A DNA stretch of 64,000 nt from Wyeomyia smithii (lineage: Eukaryota > Arthropoda > Insecta > Diptera > Culicidae): the NCBI RefSeq assembly GCF_029784165.1, contig NC_073696.1, positions 193,796,498 to 193,860,497 on the forward strand, read 5' to 3'. The notes beneath the pieces were generated by a model. That model did no database searches. It saw nothing but the letters and a program-made list of their open reading frames with translations, and was not told the DNA's origin. Shown here one piece after another: positions 22,332 through 33,403 of the stretch (its first letter is position 1; each line of letters starts with the position of its first letter). Both the position numbers and the translations under genes were made by a program.

Positions 22332-24775
22332 CTACCTGGCGACTATATACGGTATTCGGAGCTTGATGCCAAGCTTAAAAGCTTGGCTAAAGCAAAGAAA
22401 CGCGGATATTGGCGTCGGTTCGTAAACGAGACGTCGAGGGAGACATCGATGAGCACTCTTTGGAACACAGCCCGAAGAATGCGGAATCGCGTAACGGTCA
22501 ACGAAAGCGAGGAGTCTTCAAGTCGGTGGATATTTGATTTTGCCAGGAAAGTATGTCCGGACTCTGTTCCTGAGCAAAACATTGTTCGCGATGCGTCTCC
22601 GGGCCACGACGCGATAGAATCACCTTTTACGATGGCAGAATTTTCAGTTGCCCTCCTGTCCTGTAACAATAACGCGCCTGGGTTAGATAGAATCAAATTC
22701 AACTTGTTGAAGAATCTACCCGGCAATGCCAAGAGGCGCTTGTTGAACTTGTTCAATAAGTTCCTGGAGCAAAATATTGTAACGCAGGATTGGAGGCAAG
22801 TGAAGGTGATCGCCATCCAAAAACCAGGGAAGCCAGCTTCTGATCACAACTCTTATAGGCCGATTGGAATGCTATCCGGTATCCGGAAATTGATGGAAAA
22901 AATGATACTCCGTCGTTTAGACCACTGGGTCGAATCAAATGGTCTATTATCAGATACTCAATTTGGCTTCCGCCGTGCCAAAGGGACGAATGATTGTCTT
23001 GCGTTGCTTTCAACAGATATTCAGCTGGCGTATGCTCGCAAAGAACAAATGGCGTCTGCGTTCTTGGACATTAAGGGGGCTTTTGATTCCGTTTCTATTG
23101 ACATTCTTTCGGGCAAACTTCACCGACAAGGATTTTCGCCAATTTTGAACAATTTTTTGCACAATTTGTTGTCCGAAAAGCACATGCATTTTACGCACGG
23201 CGATTTGGCAACTTTTCGCATTAGCTACATGGGTCTTCCCCAGGGCTCATGTTTAAGCCCCCTTCTTTACAATTTTTATGTAAATGACATCGACGAATGT
23301 CTGGCAAATTCATGCACGATAAGACAACTTGCAGACGACAGCGTGGTCTCTGTTACAGGAGCCAAAGCTGCCGATTTGCAAGGACCATTGCAAGATACCT
23401 TGGACAATTCGTCTGCTTGGGCTTTACAGCTAGGTATCGAATTCTCTCCGGAGAAGACTGAGATAGTAGTTTTTTCTAGGAAGCATGAACCTGCTCAGCT
23501 TCAAACACAATTAATGGGTAAAACGCTTTCTCAGGTTTTGGTACACAAATATCTTGGTGTCTGGTTCGACTCTAAAGGCACCTGGGGTTGTCACGTGAGG
23601 TATCTGATGAAAAAATGTCAACAAAGAGTGAATTTTCGTCGTACAATAACCGGACAATGGTGGGGCGCCCATCCAGGAGACCTTATAAGGCTTTACCAAA
23701 CAACGATATTGTCTGTTATTGAGTACGGGTGTTTCTGCTTCCGCTCCGCAGCAAACACACATTTGATCAAACTGGAGCGATTACAATATCGTTGTTTGCG
23801 TATCGCCTTGGGTTGCATGCAATCGACCCATACGGTGAGTTTGGAGGTCTTAGCTGGAGTACTACCATTGAAAAACCGCTTCTGGAGCCTGTCTTCTCGT
23901 ATTCTTATTAAATGTGAGGTCTTGAACCGTCCTGTGATTGAAAATTTTGAGAGGTTAATCGAACTTAATTCTCAAACCCGTTTTATGACATTGTATTTCA
24001 ATCACATGTCCCAAAATATTAACCCTTCTTGGAATATTCCAATTCGTGTCAACTTATCAAATACTTCTGATTCTACTGTGTTTTTCGATACATCCATGAT
24101 AGAAGAAACTCGTGGAATCCCGGATCATTTACGCGTGCAGCAGATCCCCAAAATATTTTCCAATAAATATCGAAACATCAACTGCGACAATATGTTCTAC
24201 ACTGACGGATCACTTCTCGATGGGTCCACTGGCTTCGGTATCTTCAATAACAATTTAACCGTCTCCCATAAACTCGATAATCCTGCTTCTGTTTACGTCG
24301 CAGAATTAGCTGCAATTCAGTACACCCTAGGGATTATCGAAAAAATGCCCACGGACCATTATTTCATCTTTACGGACAGTCTCAGTTCCATTGAGGCTCT
24401 CCGATCGATGAAAGATGTTAAGCACTCTCCGTATTTCCTGGGGAAAATACGGGAACATCTGAGTGCTTTATCCGAAAAATCGTATCAGATTACCTTAGCG
24501 TGGGTCCCTTCTCACTGCTCGATACCGGGTAATGAGAAAGCGGACTCTTTGGCTAAGGTGGGTGCAACAAACGGTGACATTTATGAAAGACCAATTGCTT
24601 TTAATGAGTTTTTCGCACTTGTACGTCAGAATACGATCATCAGTTGGCAAAATTCTTGGACTAGAGGGGAACTGGGAAGGTGGTTAAATTCCATTATCCC
24701 CAAGGTATCGACGAGCCCGTGGTTCAAGGGGTTGGATGTAGGTCGAGATTTCATTTGCGTGATGTCGCGGCTTAT
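22332..24775 (+). pseudogene. RT-RNase H polyprotein fragment of the I-like element
   Basis: One uninterrupted frame of over 800 codons. It contains RT motifs CNNNAPGLDRIKFNLLK, VKVIAIQKPGKPASDHNSYR, QFGFRRAKGTNDCLALLS, ASAFLDIKGAFDSV, GLPQGSCLSPLLYNFYVND and a catalytic QLADDSVVS (23320-23345; LADD rather than the usual F/YADD). A complete RNase H domain follows: MFYTDGSLLDG, VAELAAIQYTL, FIFTDSLSSIEAL and WVPSHCSIPGNEKADSLA, with D-E-D-H/D residues intact. The natural start is lost by 5' truncation, and the 3' end is broken by the SINE. The catalytic residues are preserved, but this copy cannot move by itself. Confidence 0.85.
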
Positions 24776-25084
24776 TTTTTTTTATTCTCGCTTATTTTCC
24801 GTCGGTCTAGTTCCGCCACTGTTGTGGCCAATCACCGACGCCCAGGGAGGCGACTCCACACCCAGGACCCTAACTCACGACCCGTTTATTAACGGACCGG
24901 CGCCAACGGCTTTACTTCCTCATGCGATGGAAGGCGTGATCCCAGAGATTTTTCGCCTCAGAAAATCTCCCGGTGTCGGCTAGGATTGAATCTAGACCAG
25001 ACACCTTTGTCGGCGGTGGGATTCGAACCCAGGCGTCGAGCGTGGTTGGCGGAGACGTTACCAACCACACTAGGCCCCCGCTCA
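24776..25084 (-). mobile_element. tRNA-derived SINE inserted antisense in the I-like ORF
   Basis: The insert is flanked by 'tgatgtcgcggcttat' at 24760-24775 and 25085-25100. Read on the minus strand it begins with a tRNA-like head: an A-box-like 'tagtgtggttggtaacg' and a perfect B box 'ggttcgaatcc' (complement of 25017-25027). It ends in an A-rich tail (T run at about 24776-24785). The polymerase III boxes, tail and long target duplication are diagnostic of a SINE. Removing it rejoins the ORF from the RNase H linker to the C-terminal domain. Confidence 0.85.
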
Positions 25085-25100
25085 TGATGTCGCGGCTTAT

Positions 25101-25368
25101 GTCCAATCACTATAGATTTGATACGCATCTCCGTCGTATTGGGCTCGGGGAAAGTGGTATCTGTGCCTGTGGTGAAGGTTATCACGACATAGAGCACGTT
25201 GTTTGGTCATGCCCTGTACACCGTGACGCCAGGTCTAAATTAAAAACTTCCCTCCGGGCCGAGGGTAGAGGACCAGATGTTCCTGTTCGTGATGTCTTGG
25301 CGAGTCGTGACCTACCCTACATGTCCCTTATATACATTTTCCTGAAATCCATCCACGCCCCAGTCTAG
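25101..25368 (+). pseudogene. C-terminal Cys/His domain of the I-like element (after SINE)
   Basis: The frame continues the interrupted ORF. It encodes SNHYRFDTHLRRIGL, then CACGEGYHDIEHVVWSC, a CxC...H....C metal-binding motif found at the C-terminus of many I/R1/Loa-type ORF2 proteins. It ends at a stop near 25368, followed by the 3' UTR. Confidence 0.75.
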
Positions 25369-25869
25369 TCCCATTCCTTTCCATCCACATTCAACAAAAC
25401 GGCAAGAACACGTCATAGACTTCGATTTTGGAATCAGCAACTGAACCCCACACGAATCCGCTAGGACCTGAGAACCCGAGGCCTTTCGTGATATCTTGGC
25501 TTGAACAACTGCGAACAACAACAGCGAACCATAACCAGTAACTGAACCCCGCATAATACTTCCAGGCCCCGAGGATTACATGCCCCTGTCCCAGCTCATG
25601 ACATCGTGGCTTAGCAGAACAAATCCATACATGCTGCATATCCATGGTCATTCGACGATCATCAGACGACCATTCAACTACAAAACATTGATTGAAAAAT
25701 ATATGCTAGTTTTAAGATAGACTTAATTTCAGCTCGTAGTCGGCAGCGAGGATAAAAAATTTGCCTAAAGAAATTAAGTCATCAGATATAATTGGCGCCG
25801 TTAAACATTAAATTGTATTTGTGCCGTGTCAAATAAACGATAGGTGAAGAAAAAAAAAATAGATTTTCA

Positions 25870-26455
25870 GTTTAAATTGAAAACTGTTAATTTAAATTTT
25901 AGCACCAACAAGTTGAAAATGAAAATTACTTTCAGTTCCTATCAGCGAAAATGTTGACTGGCAGCATTACTGTGATTTTAACTATGCTGTGTTACTCTAG
26001 CAATGTTTATGCGGTTGAAGATGTATGTAGATTGTAGATGCTTATCTACTGGATTGGCTCAAATGTAATAGTTTTGAAATTGATTCCTGCATCACATTTT
26101 CTTCATTGACATGATTTTCACTGAAAATTGACATGGGTGACACTTAACTTAAGAGCCTGAAAATGCTGTTGTATCATTTTCATTTTGCAGTTTCGAAACT
26201 TTGAAGCACTGCTCCGAGGTTCGTCCGAAAAAATCCGACAAAACCTGCAACACAAACAGATCCATTGTGCTTGGGTCTTCATAATTGTATAAGTTTTGAT
26301 CTATCTCACAAGCGTGGGTAAGGAAAGTCAATTTGTTATCTGAAAACGTCTTCCACGACAACCGTGTAAATTTATATGTAGAGATATTACAGTAACGAAT
26401 GACAACTGTAAACTTGGAGCTCACTCAACAAATTCACGCTACGAAAAAAATGATA
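25870..26455. other. Non-coding stretch between retroelement and satellite
   Basis: A+T-rich DNA with no supported gene or repeat signature. Confidence 0.4.
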
Positions 26456-27720
26456 GTATAAATATGTATCTTTTACTTTTTTACTCTTTTACTCTTTTAC
26501 TCTTTTACTTTTTTACTCTTTTAATTTTTTCTCTGTTATTTTCTCACTCTTCCATTTATTCACTCTTTTATTTCTTCTCTTGTACTTTATAACTATATTA
26601 TTTATATTTTTACTTTTTCATTCTACAGTAGGTTTTCGTTTTTGGTAACAAAATTTTAAATTTCAGTTGCCAAAACTGGAACCGTGCCAAAAAAGGAAAC
26701 CTTTTTTGTCATCAATATATTCAATTTGAGACTTCAAAATTATTATGAAATTTGATTATTTATATGATTCAATGAGTTTTTGACAAAATTAGTCTTATAT
26801 AACGTACAGCAAAAACAAATTTCAAATTTGTCGTCACTTTTATTCTCTCGCGCGCTTGTGCAACAGTGTCTGTGACGTCAAACTCTCTGTTCCATTTGAA
26901 AGCAATTGAGTGTAAAAGACTGCTGGTTTTATACTGCTGGACTGCTGTTATATACGACAGTGCGTTGTTTAAAGTTGGAGTCAAATACACGTTAAATTTA
27001 AGTTACCCATTAGTAAGTGAAATTTCACTAATTTTTGGAAAAGTTGCACGGTTTTCTGTTGAGTAGAATTTTTACCCATTTGATGAGTAACAGCTACCAA
27101 TTAGTCTTTTGAAAAATTTTTAATTGATTTTCAAAATTTGGATTTTGCGCTTTGTGAAATATCACTCTAAGGAAACTGCATTTAATCACGCTTGCTTTAT
27201 TTGAAATACATTATGAAAAACATATACTTTGCGTGTAAACAACAGGCTTCTGAATACTCCTCTTCGTTGAAATGTGTAAATGTAAAATATTGCTCTTGAA
27301 ACCAGTAGGCAGTAAACACGTGTTGCATATGCATGCAACTCATAGTTTTGCTTGATTCGATACAGCTCTTAAGAAAAAAAAATCAAAGGTAGCCATTTTC
27401 CCAACAACGAACTTTTATAAACGCAATGTAAAAAAGAGCACTGTGATTCATGGTGCACAGAAAAAACGATAAGTTAAGTGAGCACAGATTTTAGCTGCTC
27501 AGTTCTCGACGGAGTAAAAATTTAAAATCTAATTGTGGTTTCGAACGAATCCTTTATAAAATGAAATTGCTCTCGGGTGTCGTAGGATCTCGTTTGCTTT
27601 GCCTAAATAATGCAGCTGGCATAGCTTGGCTACTAGTAAAGATTGATATTATAACGTTTCGCGTTGACGGTGTTAAGAGATTTTGAAGGCTGTTCGCATC
27701 TACGCGAACTTACATATGTA

Positions 27721-29018
27721 CAGGGTGACAAAAAAGTCCGGTCACACAGGAAAATCTCAATATTTCAAAGAATAAGAAGAAAATCTGAATCTGGCTTTCA
27801 TAGTTTTATTCAGTAACTCATAAAGATACTTCACAAACGATATCTCGGAATTACACCACCTTTCTCTGATCGAACCAGCTTCAGACGTCTCGGAAAGTCG
27901 TCGCAAGCGGCGCACACGTGCTCCATCGGCATCTCGTCCCAGATTTTCGTGATAACTCGCTTGAATTGCTCCAAATTTGTTATTTTATAGTCGTTCAGCT
28001 TCGACATCATGTATCCCCACACGAAATAATTCAGTGGATTCAGATCCGGAGACGACGGAGGCCATTCATTCTTCGAAATGAAATCGGTCAAGTTTTCCTC
28101 ACACCACGCCTGAACAACCTTTGCGGTGTGGGATGGGGCGCCATCTTGCTGGAAGCAGTAGTAATCGTCTTCATACAATAGTTCAGCTTGAGGCAGAACA
28201 TTTTTATTCAAAACCGTGTTCAGGTAGTACGCTGATTTTGACGCCTTTATCGATACAAATAAAAGGCAGTTTACCTCTCTTGCAAATGGCTCCCCAAACC
28301 ATCACTGACGTCTTATTTTGGAACCGGAAAATGTTCAGCTTGTCCGCAGGAGCTTGCTGGAAGTTCACACTTCAAACTCGATCATTTTGGCGATTGACTG
28401 TTTGCTCCAAAACGAACAGCTTCTCGCCCGAAAAAATAATCTCGTCATCTGCGCGCCAACCGAGCAACTCCTGCGACCGTTGGTACCTCTTGTCCTTTGT
28501 AGCTTTGGTAACCCCATGAACCACCTGTTTTTGTACGGTGTAAGTTTCAAATCCTTGCGCAGAAGCAGGCGGATTGATTCTCGGTTCATTTTGAGATTCC
28601 TGGCCAGCTTCCGTGCAGATTGGGCGGGATTCCGGCGAATCCGGTCTCGTATAATCTTTTTCAGCCTTGGAGTTCTCACAGACTTTGGTCGTCCAGATCG
28701 TGCCTTGTCCTCGGTGCCTCCGGTCTCTAGGTACCGGTTTATGGTCCGGTACACGAATTTCCGGTTGATTCCGAGCGGTTTTAGGTGTTTGAATATGTGT
28801 CCGGGTTTGTACCCTTTCACACATTCAGCGATAACAGCTGCTCTTAACTCTGCCATGGCTCACAACTCAATGTAAACAAACTGCACAGAAACGAAACTCT
28901 GTCACTTTGGGCAGCAAAGTTAACCCTTTCATTTGACATATAGATGGCACCAGAGAGATGCAACGTGTAGGCTACAGGCGACCCCAAAAAAGTGTGACCG
29001 GACTTTTTTGTCACCGTG
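27721..29018 (-). mobile_element. DD37D (maT-type) mariner transposon, inactivated
   Basis: 27-bp TIRs ('cagggtgacaaaaaagtccg' and its near-exact complement; one mismatch) lie next to TA duplications at 27719-27720 and 29019-29020, giving 1298 bp. The transposase is on the minus strand. Its N-terminal helix-turn-helix region is at 28856-28440 (MAELRAAVIAECVKGY, SGRPKSVRTPRLKKIIRDR). The catalytic part follows in shifted frames. The spacing from QQD to the third catalytic position is 37 residues, which defines the DD37D (maT) group. Confidence 0.9.
27831..28856 (-). pseudogene. DD37D transposase pseudogene
   Basis: The reading frame is broken at least twice: near 28440 and near 28215, between VWGAICKRGKLPFICIDKG and NKNVLPQAELLYEDDYY. 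The first catalytic Asp is Gly (EIIFSGEKLF; codon at 28426-28428). The second is intact (CFQQDGAPSHT). The third is Asn (SPDLNPLNYFVW; codon at 28029-28031) where the group has Asp. Two of three metal-binding residues are therefore lost, in addition to frameshifts. The C-terminus ends at a stop near 27831. Length and motif order match a normal transposase of about 340 residues. Confidence 0.85.
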
Positions 29019-29283
29019 TAGTTATCAAAATGTGCGGGATGAGCAAAAATATTTCCTTCTTTCTTGTTCGCTTGTAAAAACTAAACAAATATCAGAAACG
29101 CCGTCAACGCTAAATTACAAAACCAGATTACATACATTGCATCATGGTTAGCACAGTAGCTGGCAGAGCAAAAAATGACACTACACACTTGTGAGCAGAG
29201 CCTATCCGTCCGATCGACACAAATTGTTATCAGATGTTACTCTGATCGATTCTTCCTACCTCCTTTCAAAAAGAGCAAATACA

Positions 29284-29408
29284 CTAAAGTCGCTTTTTAC
29301 GCGGGGGATACGTGCCGCGTAAAAAAAAACGCGTCAAAAACGCGTAAATTCCGGAATCCGCGTAAAAAACCCGCGTAAAAAAACCGCGTAAAAAGCGACC
29401 TTAGTGTA
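29284..29408. mobile_element. TA-flanked MITE, GCGTAAA family (copy 3)
   Basis: A compact copy with ends 'tacactaaagtcgcttttta' and the complement of 'aaaaagcgaccttagtgta'. The interior has 'ccgcgtaaattccggaatcc' and 'gcgtaaaa' units. It lies within the 4.1-kb TIR element. Confidence 0.8.
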
Positions 29409-31435
29409 TATAATAGCGAACCTAGGATTAATACTGCGAAACAGCACAGTAGGACATTGAGCACCAAATAGTTTTCCACAGCGAATTATTGATTTCGTCA
29501 GCTAAAGATATTTTCATCAGCTAACTTGATCGCTCTGGCATATTATTTCATCAGGCGAAAATGATAAAAGAGTTGATGTATTCGAAAGCCTGGTAAACAA
29601 ACAGAAAACAGAGGACAAAAGACCTCGCGGAGGAATTCCATCGTTACAAAATCATTGACAGAAGTCCCCACATAACTAAGCATATGCCTATGGCACACAT
29701 AGGAGTAAGTATGCTCCAAACCTGATCAAAAGTGAAAAACTCAAAGTAAGTCAACTTTGTTGTATAGTGTTTCATTTTGAAGTGTAATGTTTACTTGATC
29801 GTTTGACAGCTTGTCAACATCCAAAAGTTATGTTTACGGTCGTAACGAGAGATATGAACCGACCGCAATTGAACAGTTTTTTGTGGATGATAGTGACGCT
29901 TTGATACCGTGAGCTAAAATATAACGTTGCGAAGATTAACAAGCGATTTCGTAAATGAAAAAACGATGGAGATTGTTTGAGAAAGTTAATCGAACAGAAA
30001 TGGGTACTTAGCGCGTAAGGTAATTTCTCCAAATACTCTGGTGTTCGTCAGGATCAATATTATAAAATCAAAAATATTTGTTTTTACAAGTTAATTTAAA
30101 ATGAAATAAGTTATGTTTCCGGTAATATCCGGTTGAACGGCTTATATTACGTAAAAGTGCTAATATTTTGGATTATATTGGTGAATAAAAAACCCTCCGG
30201 ATGATTCCGGTTCCGTGTTTTATCGTTCTTTAAAAATAATCAAGAAATAATTTTATTTTCGCTTCTGGGATAGTTGTAGCCATGGTTACGAAAATGAAAC
30301 ATTGTCAAACGGGCATATGTCACTTTTAGGTGGGTTACTCAATGCAAAAATAAACCCAGATCCACTCATAAGTTTTTGTTACCACTATATGCCACGTTTT
30401 CAGTGCAAAAAATAAAATTAAAAAAATTATGATCAGGCTTGATGTTCTACGTGTTCCACTGTGCGGCATATCAATAGTGTTGGTAGTTGAGCTCGTTAGA
30501 AACCATCAGGCATAAGATATTTTCAGTTTCAGTTGAATCAGTTTCAACCTAGAACATGTGTCAAAATCAGCTCAGTTTGTTGTGTAAATCATTGTGTACT
30601 ATGTACTATAAAATGTTGCCAAAAACGGAACCCTTTTGTTGCCAAAATCGGAGTGTGCCAAAAACGGAGCATGCCAAAAACGGAACATGCCAAAAACGGA
30701 AACCTACTGTATTACATTTTCACTCTTCTACTCTTTTACTAGTTCACTTTTTTACTCATCTACTTTTCTATTCTTTTACGTTTTTACCCTTCTACTTTTC
30801 TATTATTTTACTTTTTTATGCTCTTATTTTTTTAAATGTTTACTCATCACTCTTTTTTTTTACTCTTTTACTTTTTTACCTGAAAGAGTAAAAAATTAAA
30901 AAAAAAAAGAGAGCAAATGAGTAAAAAACAAAGCTTTACTCTTGTATTCTTTTACTCTTTTAATCCTTTATTCTTTTACTTTTTTACCCTTTTACTCTTT
31001 TACTCTATAACTCTTTAACTCTCTTACTCTTTTACTTTTTTCTCTTTTATTTTCTCAATCTTCCACTTATTCACTCTTTTATCTCTTCTCTTGTACTTTA
31101 TTACTATAATATTTATATTTTTACTTTTTCACTCTATTACATTTTCACTCTTCTACTCTTTCACTAGTTCACTTTTTTACTCATCTACTTTTCTATTCTT
31201 TTACGTTTTTCCTCTTCTACTTTTCTATTATTTTACTTTTTTAAGCTTCTTCTTTTTTAAATGTTTACTTATCACTCTTTTATTTTTTTACTCTTTTACT
31301 TTTTTACCTGCAAACTTTTTACTCATTTGCGTTTTTACTTTTTTTCTCTTTTGCTTTTTTACTCTTTCATTTTTTTTTATTTAACTTTTTTACGCTTAAA
31401 CTTTTATGTTTTTTTAACTTTTTATTCTCTAACTA

Positions 31436-31858
31436 CAGTCATACCTCGACATAAGGAAACTTTATTTTTTTTTTCGTTACGTTATATCAAGTTACGTTAT
31501 ACCGTAACACGGAAAACAATTTTTTTTCATTGATACAAAATTCTTGACGGTTACTCAAAGGTAGGCAGAAGCTTATTTTCTTTAACCTAGCAGTATATAT
31601 ATAAACCTTTCTTATGTTCCTTTAAGACAATTTTCATAGACAAACATAACCAGTCACAAAACATTGAAAAAAAAAGTCAATTTTACCCCATTTTACGATA
31701 TTTGTTGGTTTCAAAACATTTATTCGTAATATTGTACACCCCAAAAATAGTTGTACTTTAATTTTAAAATATTCAAAAAAGTTACGTTATATCGAGATGA
31801 AAGTTATGTTATGTCGAGTTACGTTTTATCGAGGTTGCCTTGTAGCGAGATATGACTG
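31436..31858. mobile_element. Tigger/pogo-like MITE in satellite
   Basis: The ends are 'cagtcatacctcgacataag' and the complement of 'gagatatgactg', with TA at 31434-31435 and 31859-31860. Internal words 'gttacgttatatcgag' recur in both orientations near the ends. CAG termini with 'atacctcg' closely resemble Tigger-type ends. It is 423 bp and non-coding, inserted in the pyrimidine-rich satellite. Confidence 0.8.
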
Positions 31859-33215
31859 TATTGTACTCTTGTACTCTTTAACGCTTTCACTAATTTATTC
31901 TTCTACTTTGTGACTCTTCTATTTTCTAAGTATTTTAGTTTTATACTCTTTCAATTTTATACTCTTTTACTTTTCGACTCTTTTATTTTTTCACTTCTTT
32001 AATCTTTTTCTTCGCCGTTCTTTTACCCTTTTATTATTTTATTTTTTCGTTCTTTTAATTTTTTATTCTCTTACTTTTTAATCTTTTACATCTTTACTCT
32101 ATAATTATTTTTACACTCATTTTGCTTAACCGCTTCTTTTTTTCCTTTTCATACTTTTTTACTTTTTTACTCTTTACCTTTTTTACATTTTTATCTGTTT
32201 AATCTTTCAATATTTTTCTCTTTTATTTTTCTATTATGATACTCCTTTACTTATTTTACTTTACTCTTTTACTGTTTGACTTTTTGATTTCCTTATTCTT
32301 TTTCTTTTTACTCTTTTATTCTTTCACTTTTTAACTTTTTACTATTTTACTCATTCACTTTTCTACTCTTTTACTAATTGCTTTTTGCGTTTCTCACTTT
32401 TGTCTTCTCTTAGGTTTTTACTCCCTTGCTAGTTTATTTTTTCACTTTGTTAATTTTCTCCAATTTTGAAGTATTTTAGTTTCCTACTCTTTTTATTTTA
32501 TATTATTTTACTTTTCTACTCTTCAACATTTACTTCTGTAATCTGTTTCTTAGCAACTCGTTTACTCTCTTATTATTTTACTTTTTCTTTCTTCCAATTA
32601 TTTCCTCTATTACTTTTTAATTTTTTCACTTTTTTATGTTTTACATCTTTGCTCTATAATTTTTCACTCTTATTATGCAGAACCCTTTTCATTTTTCCCC
32701 CTTTTATACATCTTTACTCTTTTACTTTTTTTTTCTTCAATTTTTTTGCACTTCTATTTATTTAATATTTTGAATTTTTCTTTATTACTTTTCTATGATA
32801 ATACTTTTTTACTCCTTTATTTTATTTCACTTTACTCTTTTACTGTTTCACTTTTCGATTTTCTTACTCTTTTTCTCTTTTACTTTTCTATTCTTTTACT
32901 TTTTTATTCTTTTATTATTTTATTCATTCACTTTTTACGCTTTCTACTGTCTTTTTTCCACTTTTTTTTTACTTTTCTACTCTTAATCATTTGCTTTTTA
33001 TGTTTCTTACTCTTTTTTCTCTTACTTTTGATTGCCCTTGCTTGTTCACTCTTCAATTTTTTTACTTTGTTAATCTTCAACTCTTTCACTCTCTTACCTT
33101 TTTGTTCTTTTACTTTTTAATCCTTACCTGTTTTACCCTTTTATCTCTTTTGCTCTCTTTCTCTCTAACTTCTTTACTGTTTACTTTTTTATTCTTTTAG
33201 TTTTTTAAGCAAACA

Positions 33216-33403
33216 ATTTCAGGCCCTTATCGTTGAACATTAAACAAATTCTGGGCTCTCATCGTTGACACATGAACTAATTTTCATTTTTATAATGACT
33301 TTACCCGTCAACATTCATGTTCATCAAAGGCAGACGATGTGTGCTGCTGGGGAAGCGAAAAATAAGCTAACTAAAAAATATAATACAAACATGGAAAAAT
33401 ATA
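33216..33403. other. Short flank with 35-bp tandem duplication
   Basis: A 'gcccttatcgttgaacat' block near 33222 is followed by a similar 'gctctcatcgttgacacat' block near 33253. A segment at 33325-33365 (complement of 'cttatttttcgcttcccc') recurs inverted at about 34798-34835 beyond the adjoining element. Confidence 0.45.

Larger units (their letters stand above)
22332..25858 (+). mobile_element. 5'-truncated I/Loa-type non-LTR retrotransposon with 11-bp TSD
   Basis: The insertion is flanked by 'atagattttca' at 22321-22331 and again at 25859-25869, directly after a poly-A tail (about 25850-25858) preceded by 'caaataaa'. It begins inside the ORF2 linker, so ORF1 and the endonuclease are absent, as is usual for incomplete reverse transcription. 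RT and RNase H are followed by a C-terminal Cys/His motif and a ~480-bp 3' UTR. An antisense SINE has inserted at 24776-25084. RNase H argues for the I superfamily (I, Loa, R1-like, Outcast) rather than Jockey or RTE; the exact clade needs a phylogeny. Confidence 0.85.
26626..30709. mobile_element. 4.1-kb TA-flanked TIR element inserted in satellite
   Basis: The ends are inverted: 'cagtaggttttcgtttttgg' on the left and the complement of 'ccaaaaacggaaacctactg' on the right, with TA at 26624-26625 and 30710-30711. Several 'tgccaaaaacgga' words are repeated just inside the right end, and 'gttgccaaaactggaacc' inside the left. CAGTA termini and TA duplication resemble pogo/Tigger-type elements. 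A satellite copy without the insert exists at 31135-31136. I see no transposase of its own. The interior carries a mariner (27721-29018) and a MITE (29284-29408). Confidence 0.75.
26460..33215. repeat. (TTTTACTC)n-type pyrimidine-rich satellite, interrupted
   Basis: Degenerate repeats of 'ttttactc' and variants fill 26460-26623, 30712-31433 and 31861-33215. The three tracts are one array split by two TA-flanked insertions. A higher-order period of about 425 bp is visible: the sequence on both sides of the 4.1-kb insert (26530-26623 joined to 30712-30840) recurs uninterrupted at about 31040-31270. One strand is almost purely T and C. Open frames in it encode only Phe/Leu/Tyr/Ser-rich low-complexity peptides. 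Confidence 0.85.

Noticed and set aside
30556..33200. Several long Phe/Leu/Ser/Tyr-rich open frames that resemble membrane proteins
   Set aside because: They are translations of the (TTTTACTC)n satellite; they overlap in more than one frame and have no start context, motif or conservation signal.
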